DNA from: Caryophanon sp.
GTDB lineage: Bacteria; Bacillota; Bacilli; Bacillales_A; Planococcaceae
Direction: 5' to 3'
Assembly (NCBI GenBank): GCA_018384745.1
Contig: JAHAYH010000137.1
Location: 1-64,000, forward strand
DNA length: 64,000 nucleotides
A model generated the notes under the pieces. That model was not told the origin of the DNA and did no database searches. It worked only from the letters and a program-made list of their open reading frames with translations. The number at the start of each line of letters is the position of its first letter. The first letter of the stretch is position 1. A program made the translations under genes and the position numbers. Below are positions 16,080 to 25,839 of this stretch, piece after piece.

Positions 16080-18269
16080 TTACTGCACCGGTGCAGGCTT
16101 TAGCTGAATTTCAAGCACGTCGCCGCCAAAAATAGGCTCATCAAAACCACACGGCGCATCGTTACGTAAAATTGTAAATGATCCTTTAAATGCAGTAGGT
16201 AGCTGCCAACTAGAGAAGCGGAACACATCTTGATAAATCCAGTTGCCACTTTCCTTAGCGACTGTTTCAACGCGTGCACCTGCACGAATGGGTGTGTCCG
16301 GTGTGACAACTTCACCGTCGACGAGCATTTCTGCTAGCGTGCGAGAAAGCGTACATGTTTCCTGTTGGAACGTTACCGTGATCGTATCGACAAGCGTCAT
16401 ATTTAATTGCTGTGCAACCATCGTGGCCGTTGGTGGAGCCGGTACGGTAATCGCGAGCACATCACCGTGTTGTAATGGATAGTTCGGCGTTGCTTTATGT
16501 CCGTTTAACGTTAACTCAGCTGAAAAAGCAGCCATCGAAATCGGGCGCCCATCGACAGCAACGTAATACGTTTGTAGCTGCTGTAATACGTGTTGTTGTC
16601 CAATCATTTGTAAAAATTGTGCGATTGTTTCAACCATTGTAATATGGACATCATCGCCGTGGTGTAGCTGTGACGACGTCGTAGCAGGCTGTCCATTAAT
16701 GATAATGGTCGGCTCAATTGTATAAGACGACTGTTGGAACGTCACCGTCTTAGAGGTTGCTTCATCGAGCAATTGCTTGACGTATACATGTGCCCGTTCA
16801 CCGCGTTCACCGTGCGCAAGCGTAATGACATCATCATGTTTCACAATCGTTTTTAACGACGCTTCTTCACCGTTGATGAAAATCGTAGCTGGTTCACCGA
16901 CTGTTCCAGGAATGGTCATCGTGTGCCCGTTCAACGTGATGACAGTATCGTCACCAGCTTTACCGTAAAGCTGCTCCGCAGGGATGTTTGCTGCAAGCAG
17001 TGCATCTGACACGGTCATGTCGCTCACTTCAAATAATCGCACAACGCGCTCGTTCACCGTAAGCGACATGTAATGAATCGGTGCACGCTTTGCGGCAATT
17101 GCAATACCGATTGGCGTCACAAGCTCAGGTGTAACGGGAATCGTTTCGTCATACGTCACATCTTGAATGGCTTTTAAATCACGAATGGCTACGCGGTTTG
17201 CCGGTAGCTGTAATACGGTCGCAAGTTCTGACGTAATACGCGGCGTTAAGCTACCACCGCCAATGAGCATGACCGCTTTCGGCGATGCATTGCCGTTTAA
17301 GCGTAATATTTCTTGGCCGATCGATTGTGCTAAATGCGTAATCGCAGGTGCAATCGTTTCACATACCGTCTCTGCTGCAATCGTTTCATCAAAGCCTAAA
17401 ATATCTTGAATGACGATATCTTCACCGCTCGTAATTTTTCGTTTCGCTTCTTCGGCGACATGGAAATCAAGTAAATAATGGTCGCTCAGTGCTTCCGTAA
17501 TTTCATCGCCTGCAGTTGGCACCATGCCGTATGCAATGACCGTATCTTTATCGGTAATGGCAATATCTGACGTACCTGCACCAATATCGACAAGTGCGAC
17601 ATTTAAGCGGCGCATCGATGGCGGAATCAGCACGTTAATGGCGGCGATTGGCTCAAGCGTTAACGCCTCCATTTGTAAATTTGCACGCTTTAATGCGGCA
17701 AGCAGTGATTCCACAACGACACGCGGTAAAAATGTTGCAATGACTTCCACTTCTGCTGTGTCGCCTTGTTGATCGAGTAAGCTGCCAATTTCATCGCCAT
17801 CTAAGCGGTAATACAGCACGGAATACCCGACGCAGTAATAATGGCTTGCCGTTGCATCGGTGCGATGAGCGACGAGCTGCTGCTGTGCAAGCTGCACCGC
17901 TTGCAGTTCTAAGCGATGAATATCGTCCTCGGTGAACATCGGCTTATTCGCGATCGTCATGCGTGCGCTCGCTTGCTCTGTTTTTAATGCGCGACCTGCC
18001 GCTGCAACGCTTACGTGCGTCAGTGGCCCGTGCGTTTGCTCAAGCTGTTGTTTAATATCTTCAATCAACTGCGCAACGAATAGTACGTTATGTATTTGTC
18101 CATCGACCATCGCGCGTTCTTTATGTTCTTTTGCTACTATATCAATAACGTGAAATTGTTCATCACGTTGTTCTAAAATAATACCGACAACGGAACGTGT
18201 GCCAATGTCGAGTGCAAAAAGCTTTTGTGTAGTAGATGCGTGTGATGCAGTTGTCTGTACGGTTGACAT
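16080..18269 (-). CDS. Large FtsA/PilM-like actin-fold ATPase with repeated C-terminal modules
   Basis: A 729-residue protein. Residues 1 to about 400 have the actin/Hsp70 ATPase fold of FtsA: phosphate-1 motif FALDIGTRSVVG, phosphate-2 motif VALVDIGAGTSDIAI and adenosine motif AVMLIGGGSLTPRI. It is not the cell-division FtsA of the ftsAZ operon. Long relatives occur near aroA/ccpA in Bacillus cereus-group genomes and are annotated as cell division protein FtsA. The C-terminal 330 residues hold about five copies of a small pattern ending in NG-(A)-x5-L-x2-GD-x-V-x-I. Examples are INGQPATTSSQLHHGDDVHI and LNGHKATPNYPLQHGDVLAI. There is no membrane anchor. GAAAGGAAG precedes the ATG. The role in division, envelope assembly or adhesion is unknown. 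Confidence 0.82.
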   Translation of the reverse strand: MSTVQTTASHASTTQKLFALDIGTRSVVGIILEQRDEQFHVIDIVAKEHKERAMVDGQIHNVLFVAQLIEDIKQQLEQTHGPLTHVSVAAAGRALKTEQASARMTIANKPMFTEDDIHRLELQAVQLAQQQLVAHRTDATASHYYCVGYSVLYYRLDGDEIGSLLDQQGDTAEVEVIATFLPRVVVESLLAALKRANLQMEALTLEPIAAINVLIPPSMRRLNVALVDIGAGTSDIAITDKDTVIAYGMVPTAGDEITEALSDHYLLDFHVAEEAKRKITSGEDIVIQDILGFDETIAAETVCETIAPAITHLAQSIGQEILRLNGNASPKAVMLIGGGSLTPRITSELATVLQLPANRVAIRDLKAIQDVTYDETIPVTPELVTPIGIAIAAKRAPIHYMSLTVNERVVRLFEVSDMTVSDALLAANIPAEQLYGKAGDDTVITLNGHTMTIPGTVGEPATIFINGEEASLKTIVKHDDVITLAHGERGERAHVYVKQLLDEATSKTVTFQQSSYTIEPTIIINGQPATTSSQLHHGDDVHITMVETIAQFLQMIGQQHVLQQLQTYYVAVDGRPISMAAFSAELTLNGHKATPNYPLQHGDVLAITVPAPPTATMVAQQLNMTLVDTITVTFQQETCTLSRTLAEMLVDGEVVTPDTPIRAGARVETVAKESGNWIYQDVFRFSSWQLPTAFKGSFTILRNDAPCGFDEPIFGGDVLEIQLKPAPVQ

Positions 18270-18342
18270 ACAGGCACTTCCTTTCTATAATGAGTTAACT
18301 ATTAGAGGTACTTCAATGAGTTGAAGCGCTAAATCAAAAAGC

Positions 18343-18371
18343 GTGACAATTCAAAAAACATGAGGTATACT
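18343..18371 (+). promoter_or_regulatory. aroA promoter
   Basis: GTGACA, a 17-base spacer, then TATACT: a good SigA-type promoter about 80 bases before the aroA ATG. Confidence 0.7.
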
Positions 18372-18450
18372 ATAAATTATATATGAAAAATGTATCATAC
18401 ATTAGCTTGTTAGGAAATGGTTTGATACGGGGAAGAGAGGGAAACGGTAT

Positions 18451-19536
18451 ATGAATCAGCAAGAATTAGAAGTGTTACGTTCAAAAATTGACGGTTTAAA
18501 CTTAGAAATTTTACGTTTAATTAACGAGCGTGCAGAAGTAGTAGAACAAATTGGTAAGATTAAAGAGAAACAAGGTGTTAACCGTTATGATCCTCTTCGC
18601 GAGCGTCACATGCTTGATTTATTAAAAGAGCATAACAATGGCCCATTAAACCAAATGACAGTAGACTTCATCTTCAAGCAAATTTTCAAAACAGCGTTAA
18701 AGCAATTAGAAGCTGAAAAGAAAAAAGAGCTGCTTGTTTCACGTAAGAAAAAAGCAGAAGATACAATTGTCAATGTAAATGGTGAATTAATCGGTAAAGG
18801 CGGTACTTCATTCGTTTACGGTCCATGTGCAGTTGAGTCTTACGAGCAAGTAGATGCAGTAGCGAAATCAATTAGCGAAAAAGGCTTAAAATTAATTCGC
18901 GGTGGTGCTTACAAACCACGTACATCGCCATATGACTTCCAAGGTTTAGGCTTAGAAGGCTTAAAAATCTTAAGCGAAGTTGGGAAGAAGCGCGGTTTAG
19001 GTGTCGTGACAGAAATCGTAACACCAGGCGACTTAGAAGAAGCATTAGAATACATCGATGTAATTCAAATTGGCGCACGTAACATGCAAAACTTCGAATT
19101 ATTAAAAGCAGCAGGTGCAACAGATAAGCCTGTATTATTAAAACGTGGTTTAGCCGCAACAATTGACGAATTCATTCACGCAGCAGAATACATTATGTCT
19201 AAAGGCAATGAAAACATCATCCTTTGTGAGCGCGGTATTCGTACGTACGAAAAAGCAACACGTAACACATTAGACATTTCAGCTGTGCCAATTTTAAAGC
19301 AAGAAACACACTTACCAGTAATGGTAGACGTAACACACTCAACAGGTCGTCGTGACTTATTATTACCATGTGCAAAAGCTGCCATCGCAATCGGTGCAGA
19401 CGGCGTCATGGCGGAAGTTCACCCAGACCCATCAGTGGCGTTATCAGATCAACAACAACAAATGGACATCCCAACATTCGATGCTTTCCATGATGAAATT
19501 TTAAAATTCATGAAGCAATACGAAGTGTCAAAATAA
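18451..19536 (+). CDS. aroA: Bifunctional chorismate mutase / DAHP synthase AroA(G)
   Basis: A 361-residue fusion enzyme. Residues 1 to about 90 form an AroQ-type chorismate mutase ([20 protein letters not shown], then the Arg/Lys helix). Residues about 100-355 form a type I-beta DAHP synthase with [48 protein letters not shown] and [18 protein letters not shown] synthase makes the first shikimate pathway intermediate, and the mutase part serves as the feedback sensor for prephenate/chorismate in the B. subtilis enzyme. It has its own promoter and terminator and lies beside ccpA, as in Bacillus. Confidence 0.96.
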   Translation: MNQQELEVLRSKIDGLNLEILRLINERAEVVEQIGKIKEKQGVNRYDPLRERHMLDLLKEHNNGPLNQMTVDFIFKQIFKTALKQLEAEKKKELLVSRKKKAEDTIVNVNGELIGKGGTSFVYGPCAVESYEQVDAVAKSISEKGLKLIRGGAYKPRTSPYDFQGLGLEGLKILSEVGKKRGLGVVTEIVTPGDLEEALEYIDVIQIGARNMQNFELLKAAGATDKPVLLKRGLAATIDEFIHAAEYIMSKGNENIILCERGIRTYEKATRNTLDISAVPILKQETHLPVMVDVTHSTGRRDLLLPCAKAAIAIGADGVMAEVHPDPSVALSDQQQQMDIPTFDAFHDEILKFMKQYEVSK

Positions 19537-19546
19537 GTTCGTGCAA

Positions 19547-19581
19547 CGCCCGTTTAGCAGCTGCTAAACGGGTGTTTTTTT
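19547..19581 (+). terminator. Terminator after aroA
   Basis: CCCGTTTAGCAG and CTGCTAAACGGG form a perfect 12-bp stem, followed by a T-run. Confidence 0.9.
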
Positions 19582-19663
19582 ATTTCTGTTACAAAAAAAC
19601 AGGAAAACTGTGACAACATACAGAAATAGTTGATGAAATACAGTCCTTTTCCTAGTAAAGCCA

Positions 19664-19693
19664 TTGAAAATAGCACAGATTTTGTCGTATGAT
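19664..19693 (+). promoter_or_regulatory. ccpA promoter
   Basis: TTGAAA, an 18-base spacer, then TATGAT, 37 bases before the TTG start of ccpA. Confidence 0.65.
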
Positions 19694-19730
19694 GAATACA
19701 GATAAAAGAGAGCAAAGGAGTTGAACGTCC

Positions 19731-20738
19731 TTGACTGTTACAATATATGATGTTGCACGCGAAGCAAATGTTTCAATGGCAACGGTTTCACGTGTTGTGA
19801 ATGGCAATCAAAATGTAAAGCCGGCAACGCGTAAAAAAGTATTAGAAGTGATTGAACGTTTAGAGTATCGTCCGAATGCTGTAGCGCGAGGACTAGCAAG
19901 TAAAAAAACAACAACGGTCGGCGTTATTATTCCCGACATTGCCAATAACTTAACAGCAGAGCTAACGCGCGGTGTGGAAGATATTGCAACGATGTATCAT
20001 TACAACATCATTTTAGCAAACTCAGATCAAAGCGAAGATAAAGAGCTACAACTGTTAGATACGATGTTAGGCAAACAAGTAGACGGCATTGTCATGATGT
20101 CGAATGAAGTAACAGAAAAGATTAAATTTGCACTAGATCATACATCTGTACCCGTTGTATTAGCAGGATCGATTGAAAAATCAAACAAAATTCCAGCGGT
20201 CAATATTGATTACTATGAAGCAGCATATGAAGCAGTGAACCAGCTTATCGCTAACGGTCATAAGCGCATTGCGTTCGTATCGGGCTGCTTAACGTACACG
20301 GTTAACGGTCATTACAAGCTACGTGCGTATGAGCAAGCATTAGCAGATGCAGGTCTATCAACAGATTCAAATTTAATTTATGCAGAAGATGATCAATACG
20401 ATGATGGACTTGAAGCATGGTCGAAGCTCAGCACAATTGACGACCCACCAACAGCGTTTTTTGCCGGCAATGACGAAATTGCGATCGGGTTAATTCACGG
20501 TGCACAAGATAGCGGTGTGCGCGTGCCAGACGACATTGAAGTAATGAGCTTTGAAAACTCGAAGCTTGCACGCATGGTGCGTCCACAGCTAACAAGTGTT
20601 GTGTTGCCATTATACGATATCGGTGCTGTAGCGATGCGCTTATTAACGAAGCTTATGAACAAGGAGCAAGTAGAAGACATTAATGTCATTTTACCGCACC
20701 GCATTGAGCAACGTGAATCAGTCAAAACAAACGATTAA
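19731..20738 (+). CDS. ccpA: Catabolite control protein A (LacI family)
   Basis: A 335-residue LacI/GalR-type regulator that, with HPr-Ser-P, binds cre sites and controls carbon catabolite repression. The N-terminal helix-turn-helix is [20 protein letters not shown] with the hinge [13 protein letters not shown] near residues 49-61. A periplasmic-binding-protein-like core follows, including [12 protein letters not shown] and [19 protein letters not shown]. It starts with TTG, with AAAGGAG ten bases upstream. It is convergent with acuC across a shared terminator, the same arrangement as in B. subtilis. Confidence 0.96.
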   Translation: MTVTIYDVAREANVSMATVSRVVNGNQNVKPATRKKVLEVIERLEYRPNAVARGLASKKTTTVGVIIPDIANNLTAELTRGVEDIATMYHYNIILANSDQSEDKELQLLDTMLGKQVDGIVMMSNEVTEKIKFALDHTSVPVVLAGSIEKSNKIPAVNIDYYEAAYEAVNQLIANGHKRIAFVSGCLTYTVNGHYKLRAYEQALADAGLSTDSNLIYAEDDQYDDGLEAWSKLSTIDDPPTAFFAGNDEIAIGLIHGAQDSGVRVPDDIEVMSFENSKLARMVRPQLTSVVLPLYDIGAVAMRLLTKLMNKEQVEDINVILPHRIEQRESVKTND

Positions 20739-20749
20739 TGAACGATATG

Positions 20750-20802
20750 AAAACAGCCGTGAGCGCTATGGAGCATCTACTCCATCTGTTCACGGCTGTT
20801 TT
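20750..20802. terminator. Bidirectional terminator between ccpA and acuC
   Basis: AAAACAGCCGTGA pairs with TCACGGCTGTTTT. An inner ATGGAG/CTCCAT stem sits at the top of the hairpin. Confidence 0.88.
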
Positions 20803-20805
20803 GTG

Positions 20806-21963
20806 TTACGACTGTTCTTTTTGAATAATTTGCAGTGCTTTTTTCATCATTTGCGCATTTTTTTCCCGAATTTCTTCGGTGCGCGGAATCGGTTCGTACA
20901 AATCAAGCGGATCTTCCCACGTTGGGACGAGCTGCACCGGTGCTTCTGGTTGATATTTGTTTAACCACTCATCAGAAATGGCACCAGTTGGATATGGTAA
21001 GTCATTCATCTCAAGCCACACGTAGCTCCATGCACGTGGAACGACGCGCCAAATATCGTAGCCACCGCCACCAACAGCAATCCATTTACCATCGCAATAT
21101 TCATGCGCAAGCTCGTGTGCAAGCTTCGGAATTTGTTGATAAATATTCATCGTTCCGTATAAATGTGTGAGTGGGTCGAAATAATGCGCATCGGCACCGT
21201 TTTGCGTTAATACGACATCAGGTTTAAAATGCTCAAAAATCTCGCGCATTGATTGCTCATAAATCTCAAGGAACGACGCATCTTCGGTAAACGCATCGAT
21301 TGGGAAGTTAAATGATGTTCCGTAACCGTCACCGTTGCCACGCTCTGTCACAGCACCTGTCCCTGGGAATAAATAGCGACCTGTTTCATGAATCGATAAT
21401 GTGCATACGTTCGGGTCATCATAAAAGCTCCATTGTACGCCGTCGCCATGATGTGCGTCTGTATCGACATATAGCACGCGCGCGTTATATTTTTGTTGTA
21501 AATATTTAATCGCTACGCTGCTATCGTTGTAAATACAAAAGCCGGATGCACGTCCGCGGAAGCCGTGGTGCAAGCCACCGCCTAAGTTGATAGCGTGTCG
21601 AGATTTTCCTTCCATGACACAATCAACAGCTGTTAATGTGCCCCCAACGAGCAATGCGCTCGCTTCGTGCATGTTTTTAAAAATTGGCGTATCTTCCGTA
21701 CCAATGCCGTAATTTTCACACTGCGCAGGAGACAATTGTCCGTGTCCTGCCTTTTTAACGACGTCGATATATGTTGCATCATGGGCAAGCAGTAGTTCTT
21801 CATCGGTCGCCATACGCGCTGGTATAATATCATCTTCTGCGAGTGCGCCGACGGACTTTAATAAGTCCATCGTCAATGTTAGCCGCTTATGATTAAACGG
21901 GTGTGAATCTGAAAATTTATATCCGAGTTGTTCAGGTGAATACACAAAATAAGCGTTACGCAT
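20806..21963 (-). CDS. acuC: Acetoin utilization protein / protein deacetylase AcuC
   Basis: A 385-residue class I histone-deacetylase-fold enzyme. In B. subtilis AcuC removes acetyl groups from acetyl-CoA synthetase and so reactivates it. Zinc and catalytic motifs are present: INLGGGLHHGFRGRASGFC (active-site His pair), VDTDAHHGDGVQ, a later Asp in LTQNGADAH, and the GGGGYD loop. I start at ATG 21963 (MRNAYFVYSPEQ), whose first base overlaps the last base of acuB; an upstream TTG/ATG extension to 21990 adds residues not typical of the family. It is the last gene of acuABC. Confidence 0.93.
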   Translation of the reverse strand: MRNAYFVYSPEQLGYKFSDSHPFNHKRLTLTMDLLKSVGALAEDDIIPARMATDEELLLAHDATYIDVVKKAGHGQLSPAQCENYGIGTEDTPIFKNMHEASALLVGGTLTAVDCVMEGKSRHAINLGGGLHHGFRGRASGFCIYNDSSVAIKYLQQKYNARVLYVDTDAHHGDGVQWSFYDDPNVCTLSIHETGRYLFPGTGAVTERGNGDGYGTSFNFPIDAFTEDASFLEIYEQSMREIFEHFKPDVVLTQNGADAHYFDPLTHLYGTMNIYQQIPKLAHELAHEYCDGKWIAVGGGGYDIWRVVPRAWSYVWLEMNDLPYPTGAISDEWLNKYQPEAPVQLVPTWEDPLDLYEPIPRTEEIREKNAQMMKKALQIIQKEQS

Positions 21964-22607
21964 TACACAATACCGGGAACGTTTGGCCAAAGTACATCAA
22001 ATTGTCTTTCGCGCAGTTCCGTAATAATTGGTAATGGGTTAATCATTTGCACTCGGATGGATAAAATTTTCGACGATTCATCTTGTTGATCGGCGTACAC
22101 AAGCACGCTTAAGACGTTTGCTTTATATGCCGCAATAATAGCGGTTACTTCATTTAACACACCAGGTACATCTTTGACGCGAATTTCAAGCTTTGAGCCG
22201 GGCTCGTTCGCACCGGTCATTTCGATATACACATCAAGTAACTCATTTGTCGTCACCGTGCCGACGAGCTTGCCACCGGACACAATTGGTAAATACCCGA
22301 TGCGCGCTTCATAAAAGATGAGCGCAATTTCTTCGACAAAATCAAGCGGATGTGCCGTAATCGGTTCTGAAATTAACACCGTTGTAATCGGCTCGTGATA
22401 AACAGGTGAGTCCGGTACGTTTGATAAATAAGAAGGAAGTGCTTCCTTAATATCACGCTCGGTAATAATGCCTAAAAATTCCCCTTCACGACTGAGCACG
22501 TTTAAATGGCGTACCCCTTTATGACGCATCACTTCACGTGCTTCAGTAATTGTTAATGTTGGTGGAACGGTCACTAACTCTGTTTTCATAATTTGTTCAA
22601 CAATCAT
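21963..22607 (-). CDS. acuB: AcuB, CBS-ACT regulatory protein
   Basis: A 214-residue protein with two N-terminal CBS motifs (MIVEQIMKTELVTVPP... and EPITAHPLDFVEEIALIFYEA), which form a nucleotide-binding Bateman module. A C-terminal ACT-like domain (about 140-210: LEIRVKDVPGVLNEVTAIIA) follows. B. subtilis acuB belongs to the acetoin utilization / acetyl-CoA synthetase control operon; its biochemical job is not firmly known. It overlaps acuC by one base. The GGGGTG ribosome-binding site is eight bases from the ATG. Confidence 0.93.
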   Translation of the reverse strand: MIVEQIMKTELVTVPPTLTITEAREVMRHKGVRHLNVLSREGEFLGIITERDIKEALPSYLSNVPDSPVYHEPITTVLISEPITAHPLDFVEEIALIFYEARIGYLPIVSGGKLVGTVTTNELLDVYIEMTGANEPGSKLEIRVKDVPGVLNEVTAIIAAYKANVLSVLVYADQQDESSKILSIRVQMINPLPIITELRERQFDVLWPNVPGIV

Positions 22608-22636
22608 ATGTACACACCCCTTTTATGTAATGAACG

Positions 22637-23269
22637 TTAAAAATTAAAGCGACTTCTAAAGCGCAAACGGTCGAAGCGTTCGAGTGTATCCGCTTCCACA
22701 TGCTTGCCGATGCGCGCCATTAAGCAGTTTGCTGGATGGCTATTAATTTCAGGATCATCGGTCGCAAATTCTTCAAAATTGACCGTCTTCATCATGCGCT
22801 CCATCATTTTGCGATATTCCCACACCGTACGATTCGTCCCCTTCAAATCCCAGTGCCAATAATATTCAGTCGTAATGACTAAATAGTGTTCCATCGCTTC
22901 ATCTTGAAACGAAATATCAAGCAGTGCACGACCAATCCCCATCCCACGCGTATCATTGATCACTTCAATCGCACCGAGCTCAATCATATTGTCGATGCGG
23001 TCTTGTGCCCAGCGCTCCATCGGGTCTGGGTACAAGTATGTAACGTAACCTAAAACTGTTGCATCATGTCGTGCTACGATAATACGTCCTTCTGGTAAGT
23101 CTGCAATGCCAATTAATGCTTGCTGCTGCTGTGCAGGTTGCCTGAATGCTTTTAGTCCTTCATGGAACGTGTAACTAGCAAGTTGCGCACCTGTCACAGG
23201 CCCTTCAACGATAATGTCGCCAATCGTTGTGTGCAAAGTTTTTGAATAAAACGTTTTGATATGCTCCAT
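22637..23269 (-). CDS. acuA: Protein acetyltransferase AcuA
   Basis: A 210-residue GNAT-fold acetyltransferase. The acetyl-CoA loop is in INDTRGMGIGRALLDISF. In B. subtilis AcuA acetylates and inactivates acetyl-CoA synthetase AcsA, reversed by AcuC. In B. subtilis acuABC is divergent from acsA. Here the divergent neighbour is argC, and the AMP-forming acyl-CoA synthetase in this window lies 22 kb away and is a different subfamily. The upstream ribosome-binding site is GGTGGT. The end EVEADTLERFDRLRFRSRFNF-like basic tail is typical of the family. Confidence 0.92.
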   Translation of the reverse strand: MEHIKTFYSKTLHTTIGDIIVEGPVTGAQLASYTFHEGLKAFRQPAQQQQALIGIADLPEGRIIVARHDATVLGYVTYLYPDPMERWAQDRIDNMIELGAIEVINDTRGMGIGRALLDISFQDEAMEHYLVITTEYYWHWDLKGTNRTVWEYRKMMERMMKTVNFEEFATDDPEINSHPANCLMARIGKHVEADTLERFDRLRFRSRFNF

Positions 23270-23445
23270 ATTAACACCACCGATTAGATTATAAGTAACA
23301 TTATACAGTATATTTTCGTCTGAAAGAGCATTTTGTTGAATTGGTTTCGATGTTTTCCATCAATTGTGAAGAACTTATGTACAACTTTACGTCCTTATGA
23401 AGCGTTTTTCTGTAAATTGAATGTTTTTTCTAAAAATTTCACAAA

Positions 23446-23490
23446 CAAATAAAAATTCAATTGACTTAATAAATATACATGTATATAATT
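23446..23490 (+). promoter_or_regulatory. argC promoter with ArgR-box-like sequences
   Basis: TTGACT (23461-23466), a 17-base spacer and TATAAT (23484-23489) form a near-consensus promoter. AT-rich segments AATAAAAATTCAA (23448-23460) and AATAAATATACATG in the spacer resemble half-sites of the ArgR/AhrC box (TGAAT-N6-ATTCA), and a further TGAATATACA lies at 23531. The promoter call is firm; the ArgR sites are an inference from position before an arginine operon. Confidence 0.6.
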
Positions 23491-23568
23491 TCTCTATTAT
23501 CTAAATAATTCGACGGTTAAAAATATACAATGAATATACAATAGCGATGTTAAATGGAGGGTTCATAT

Positions 23569-24603
23569 ATGAAGGTAGGTATTATCGGTGCAACAGGTTA
23601 CGGTGGCTTAGAGTTAATTCGTTTTTTACATCAGCATAAGGAAGTGGAGTCGTTACAGCTGTTTTCATCTTCTGAAATGGGGGAGTCATTTTCGGCAAAA
23701 TACGGTCATTTAGAAGGCTTATATGATGCACCGATGGAAGCGATCGATGAAGCGGCCATCACAGCACTTGACGTTGTATTTGCGTCAACGCCAGCAGGAG
23801 TAACGAGCAAGCTATTCCCATCACTTGTGAATAAAGGAACGAAGCTCATCGATTTATCTGGGGATTTCCGGTTACAAGATCGCGCTTCATATGAACAGTG
23901 GTACGGGAAAGAAGCAGCGCCAGCAGACACATTGGCACAAAGTGTATATGGCTTAACGGAGTGGAACGCACAAGCGGTAAAAGATGCGGCGCTTGTCGCA
24001 AACCCAGGGTGTTACCCAACAGCGGTGTTACTTTCATTATTACCACTCATTAAACATCGCTTAATTGATCCGAGCTTTTTAGTCATTGATGCAAAGAGCG
24101 GCGTATCTGGTGCAGGTAATAAGCCGTCACAAGGCACGCACTTTAGCGAAACGAACGAAAACTTCTCAATTTATAAAGTTAACAAACATCAGCACATCCC
24201 AGAAATTGAGCAAGCGATTTCAATGTTTGCAGGTGCCGATGTATCCATTACGTTTAATACACATTTAGTGCCAATGACGCGCGGTATTTTAGCGACAAGC
24301 TATGCGCAAGTAACACCAGGTGTGACACAAGCTCAGTTAGAGGCATGCTTACAGGACACATATGCAAACGACCCATTTGTACGCGTAGTGAAAACAGCTG
24401 GGGCTATTGGCACAAATCGCGTAAAAGGATCGAATTTCTGTGATGTATTTGTACAGTTAGATGAACGTACAGGACGCGCCACAATTGTCGGCGTCATTGA
24501 TAACTTAGTAAAAGGTGCAGCAGGACAAGCAATTCAAAATATGAACGTACAATGTGGCTTTGCGCAAACAACAGGTTTACACGTTGTGCCACTATTTATT
24601 TAA
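23569..24603 (+). CDS. argC: N-acetyl-gamma-glutamyl-phosphate reductase ArgC
   Basis: A 344-residue NADPH enzyme of arginine synthesis, third step. The Rossmann motif VGIIGATGYGGLELIR is at the N-terminus, and the catalytic Cys148 is in NPGCYPTAVLLSLLPL. The substrate motif HQHIPEIEQ and the GTNRVKGSN segment are intact. GGAGG at 23556-23560 sets the start at 23569; an in-frame extension upstream contains that ribosome-binding site. It is first of the argCJBD operon. Confidence 0.96.
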   Translation: MKVGIIGATGYGGLELIRFLHQHKEVESLQLFSSSEMGESFSAKYGHLEGLYDAPMEAIDEAAITALDVVFASTPAGVTSKLFPSLVNKGTKLIDLSGDFRLQDRASYEQWYGKEAAPADTLAQSVYGLTEWNAQAVKDAALVANPGCYPTAVLLSLLPLIKHRLIDPSFLVIDAKSGVSGAGNKPSQGTHFSETNENFSIYKVNKHQHIPEIEQAISMFAGADVSITFNTHLVPMTRGILATSYAQVTPGVTQAQLEACLQDTYANDPFVRVVKTAGAIGTNRVKGSNFCDVFVQLDERTGRATIVGVIDNLVKGAAGQAIQNMNVQCGFAQTTGLHVVPLFI

Positions 24604-24615
24604 GGAGGAACATTC

Positions 24616-25839
24616 ATGATGACAACAGCAGCAGTTAAAAAAATCGTAGGCACAAACATTACTTCACCAAAAGGGTTTAAAGCAGCGGGGATGCATAGCG
24701 GCATTAAGCATAAGAAAAAGGACTTAGCATTACTTGTAAGTGACGTACCAGCGTCAGTAGCAGGTGTGTTCACAACGAATGCGGTGCAAGCAGCGCCATT
24801 AAAAGTGACGAAAGCGGTTGTATATGAAACGAAAAAAATGCAAGCGGTTATCGTGAACTCAGGAAATGCCAACGCATGTACAGGCAAGCAAGGATTACTC
24901 GATGCGCAAGCGATGCAGCAGCTTGCAGCAGAGCGCTTAAACATTGATCCATCGCTTGTCGGTGTAGCGTCAACAGGTGTCATCGGTGAAATTATGAAGC
25001 TTGCGCCAATCGTTCAAGGCTTACCAAAAATGGAGCCAAAGCAAGATTTAGAATCAGCGATCGATTTCGCACAAGCGATTTTAACGACCGATACGGTGAT
25101 GAAAAATACGCAATATAGCACGATCATTGATGGCAAGGAAGTCATCATTGCAGGCACAGCGAAAGGATCAGGGATGATTGAGCCAAACATGGCAACGATG
25201 CTTGGCTTTATCACGACGGATGCGAACATTGAATCCGAGCACTTACAAGCAGCGTTATCGCATATTACAGATATTACGTTCAACGCCATTACAGTAGATG
25301 GTGATACGTCAACGAACGATACCGTACTTGTCATGGCAAACGGCTTAGCTGGCAATGAGCCATTAACACCAGCACATGCTGACTGGGCAAACTTCACTGA
25401 AGCGCTTCATTTAGTGTCACAAGATTTAGCAAAAGCGATCGCGAAAGACGGAGAAGGTGCGACGAAACTCATTGAAGTGGAAGTAACAGGCGCAGAAAAC
25501 GATGCAGAGGCACGTAAAATCGCAAAAACAATTGTCGGCTCACCACTTGTGAAAACAGCGGTATTTGGCTGTGATGCAAACTGGGGACGTATTATTGCAG
25601 CGGTTGGTTATTCAGGTGCAAAAGTGGATGTTGAAGCGATCACGATTCAAATTGGTGGTACAACGATGGTCGAAAATGGCGAGCCTGTACCATTTTCAGA
25701 GGAAGATTTAATTCAAATTTTAAAGCAGCATGAAGTGAAAATTGATGTATCCGTTGGTGTAGGGGAAGGCCACGGACATGCTTGGGGGTGCGACTTAACG
25801 TATGACTACGTACAAATCAACGCAAGCTACCGCTCGTAA
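24616..25839 (+). CDS. argJ: Bifunctional ornithine acetyltransferase / N-acetylglutamate synthase ArgJ
   Basis: A 407-residue enzyme that recycles the acetyl group in the cyclic arginine pathway, moving it from N-acetylornithine to glutamate; bifunctional members also use acetyl-CoA. It self-cleaves before the nucleophilic Thr, here Thr194 in NMATMLGF. Other conserved parts are VFTTNAVQAAP, NSGNANACTG, the NDTVLVMANG loop and GCDANWGRI. AGGAGG is seven bases from the ATG. Its 3' end overlaps argB by 38 bases. Confidence 0.96.
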   Translation: MMTTAAVKKIVGTNITSPKGFKAAGMHSGIKHKKKDLALLVSDVPASVAGVFTTNAVQAAPLKVTKAVVYETKKMQAVIVNSGNANACTGKQGLLDAQAMQQLAAERLNIDPSLVGVASTGVIGEIMKLAPIVQGLPKMEPKQDLESAIDFAQAILTTDTVMKNTQYSTIIDGKEVIIAGTAKGSGMIEPNMATMLGFITTDANIESEHLQAALSHITDITFNAITVDGDTSTNDTVLVMANGLAGNEPLTPAHADWANFTEALHLVSQDLAKAIAKDGEGATKLIEVEVTGAENDAEARKIAKTIVGSPLVKTAVFGCDANWGRIIAAVGYSGAKVDVEAITIQIGGTTMVENGEPVPFSEEDLIQILKQHEVKIDVSVGVGEGHGHAWGCDLTYDYVQINASYRS

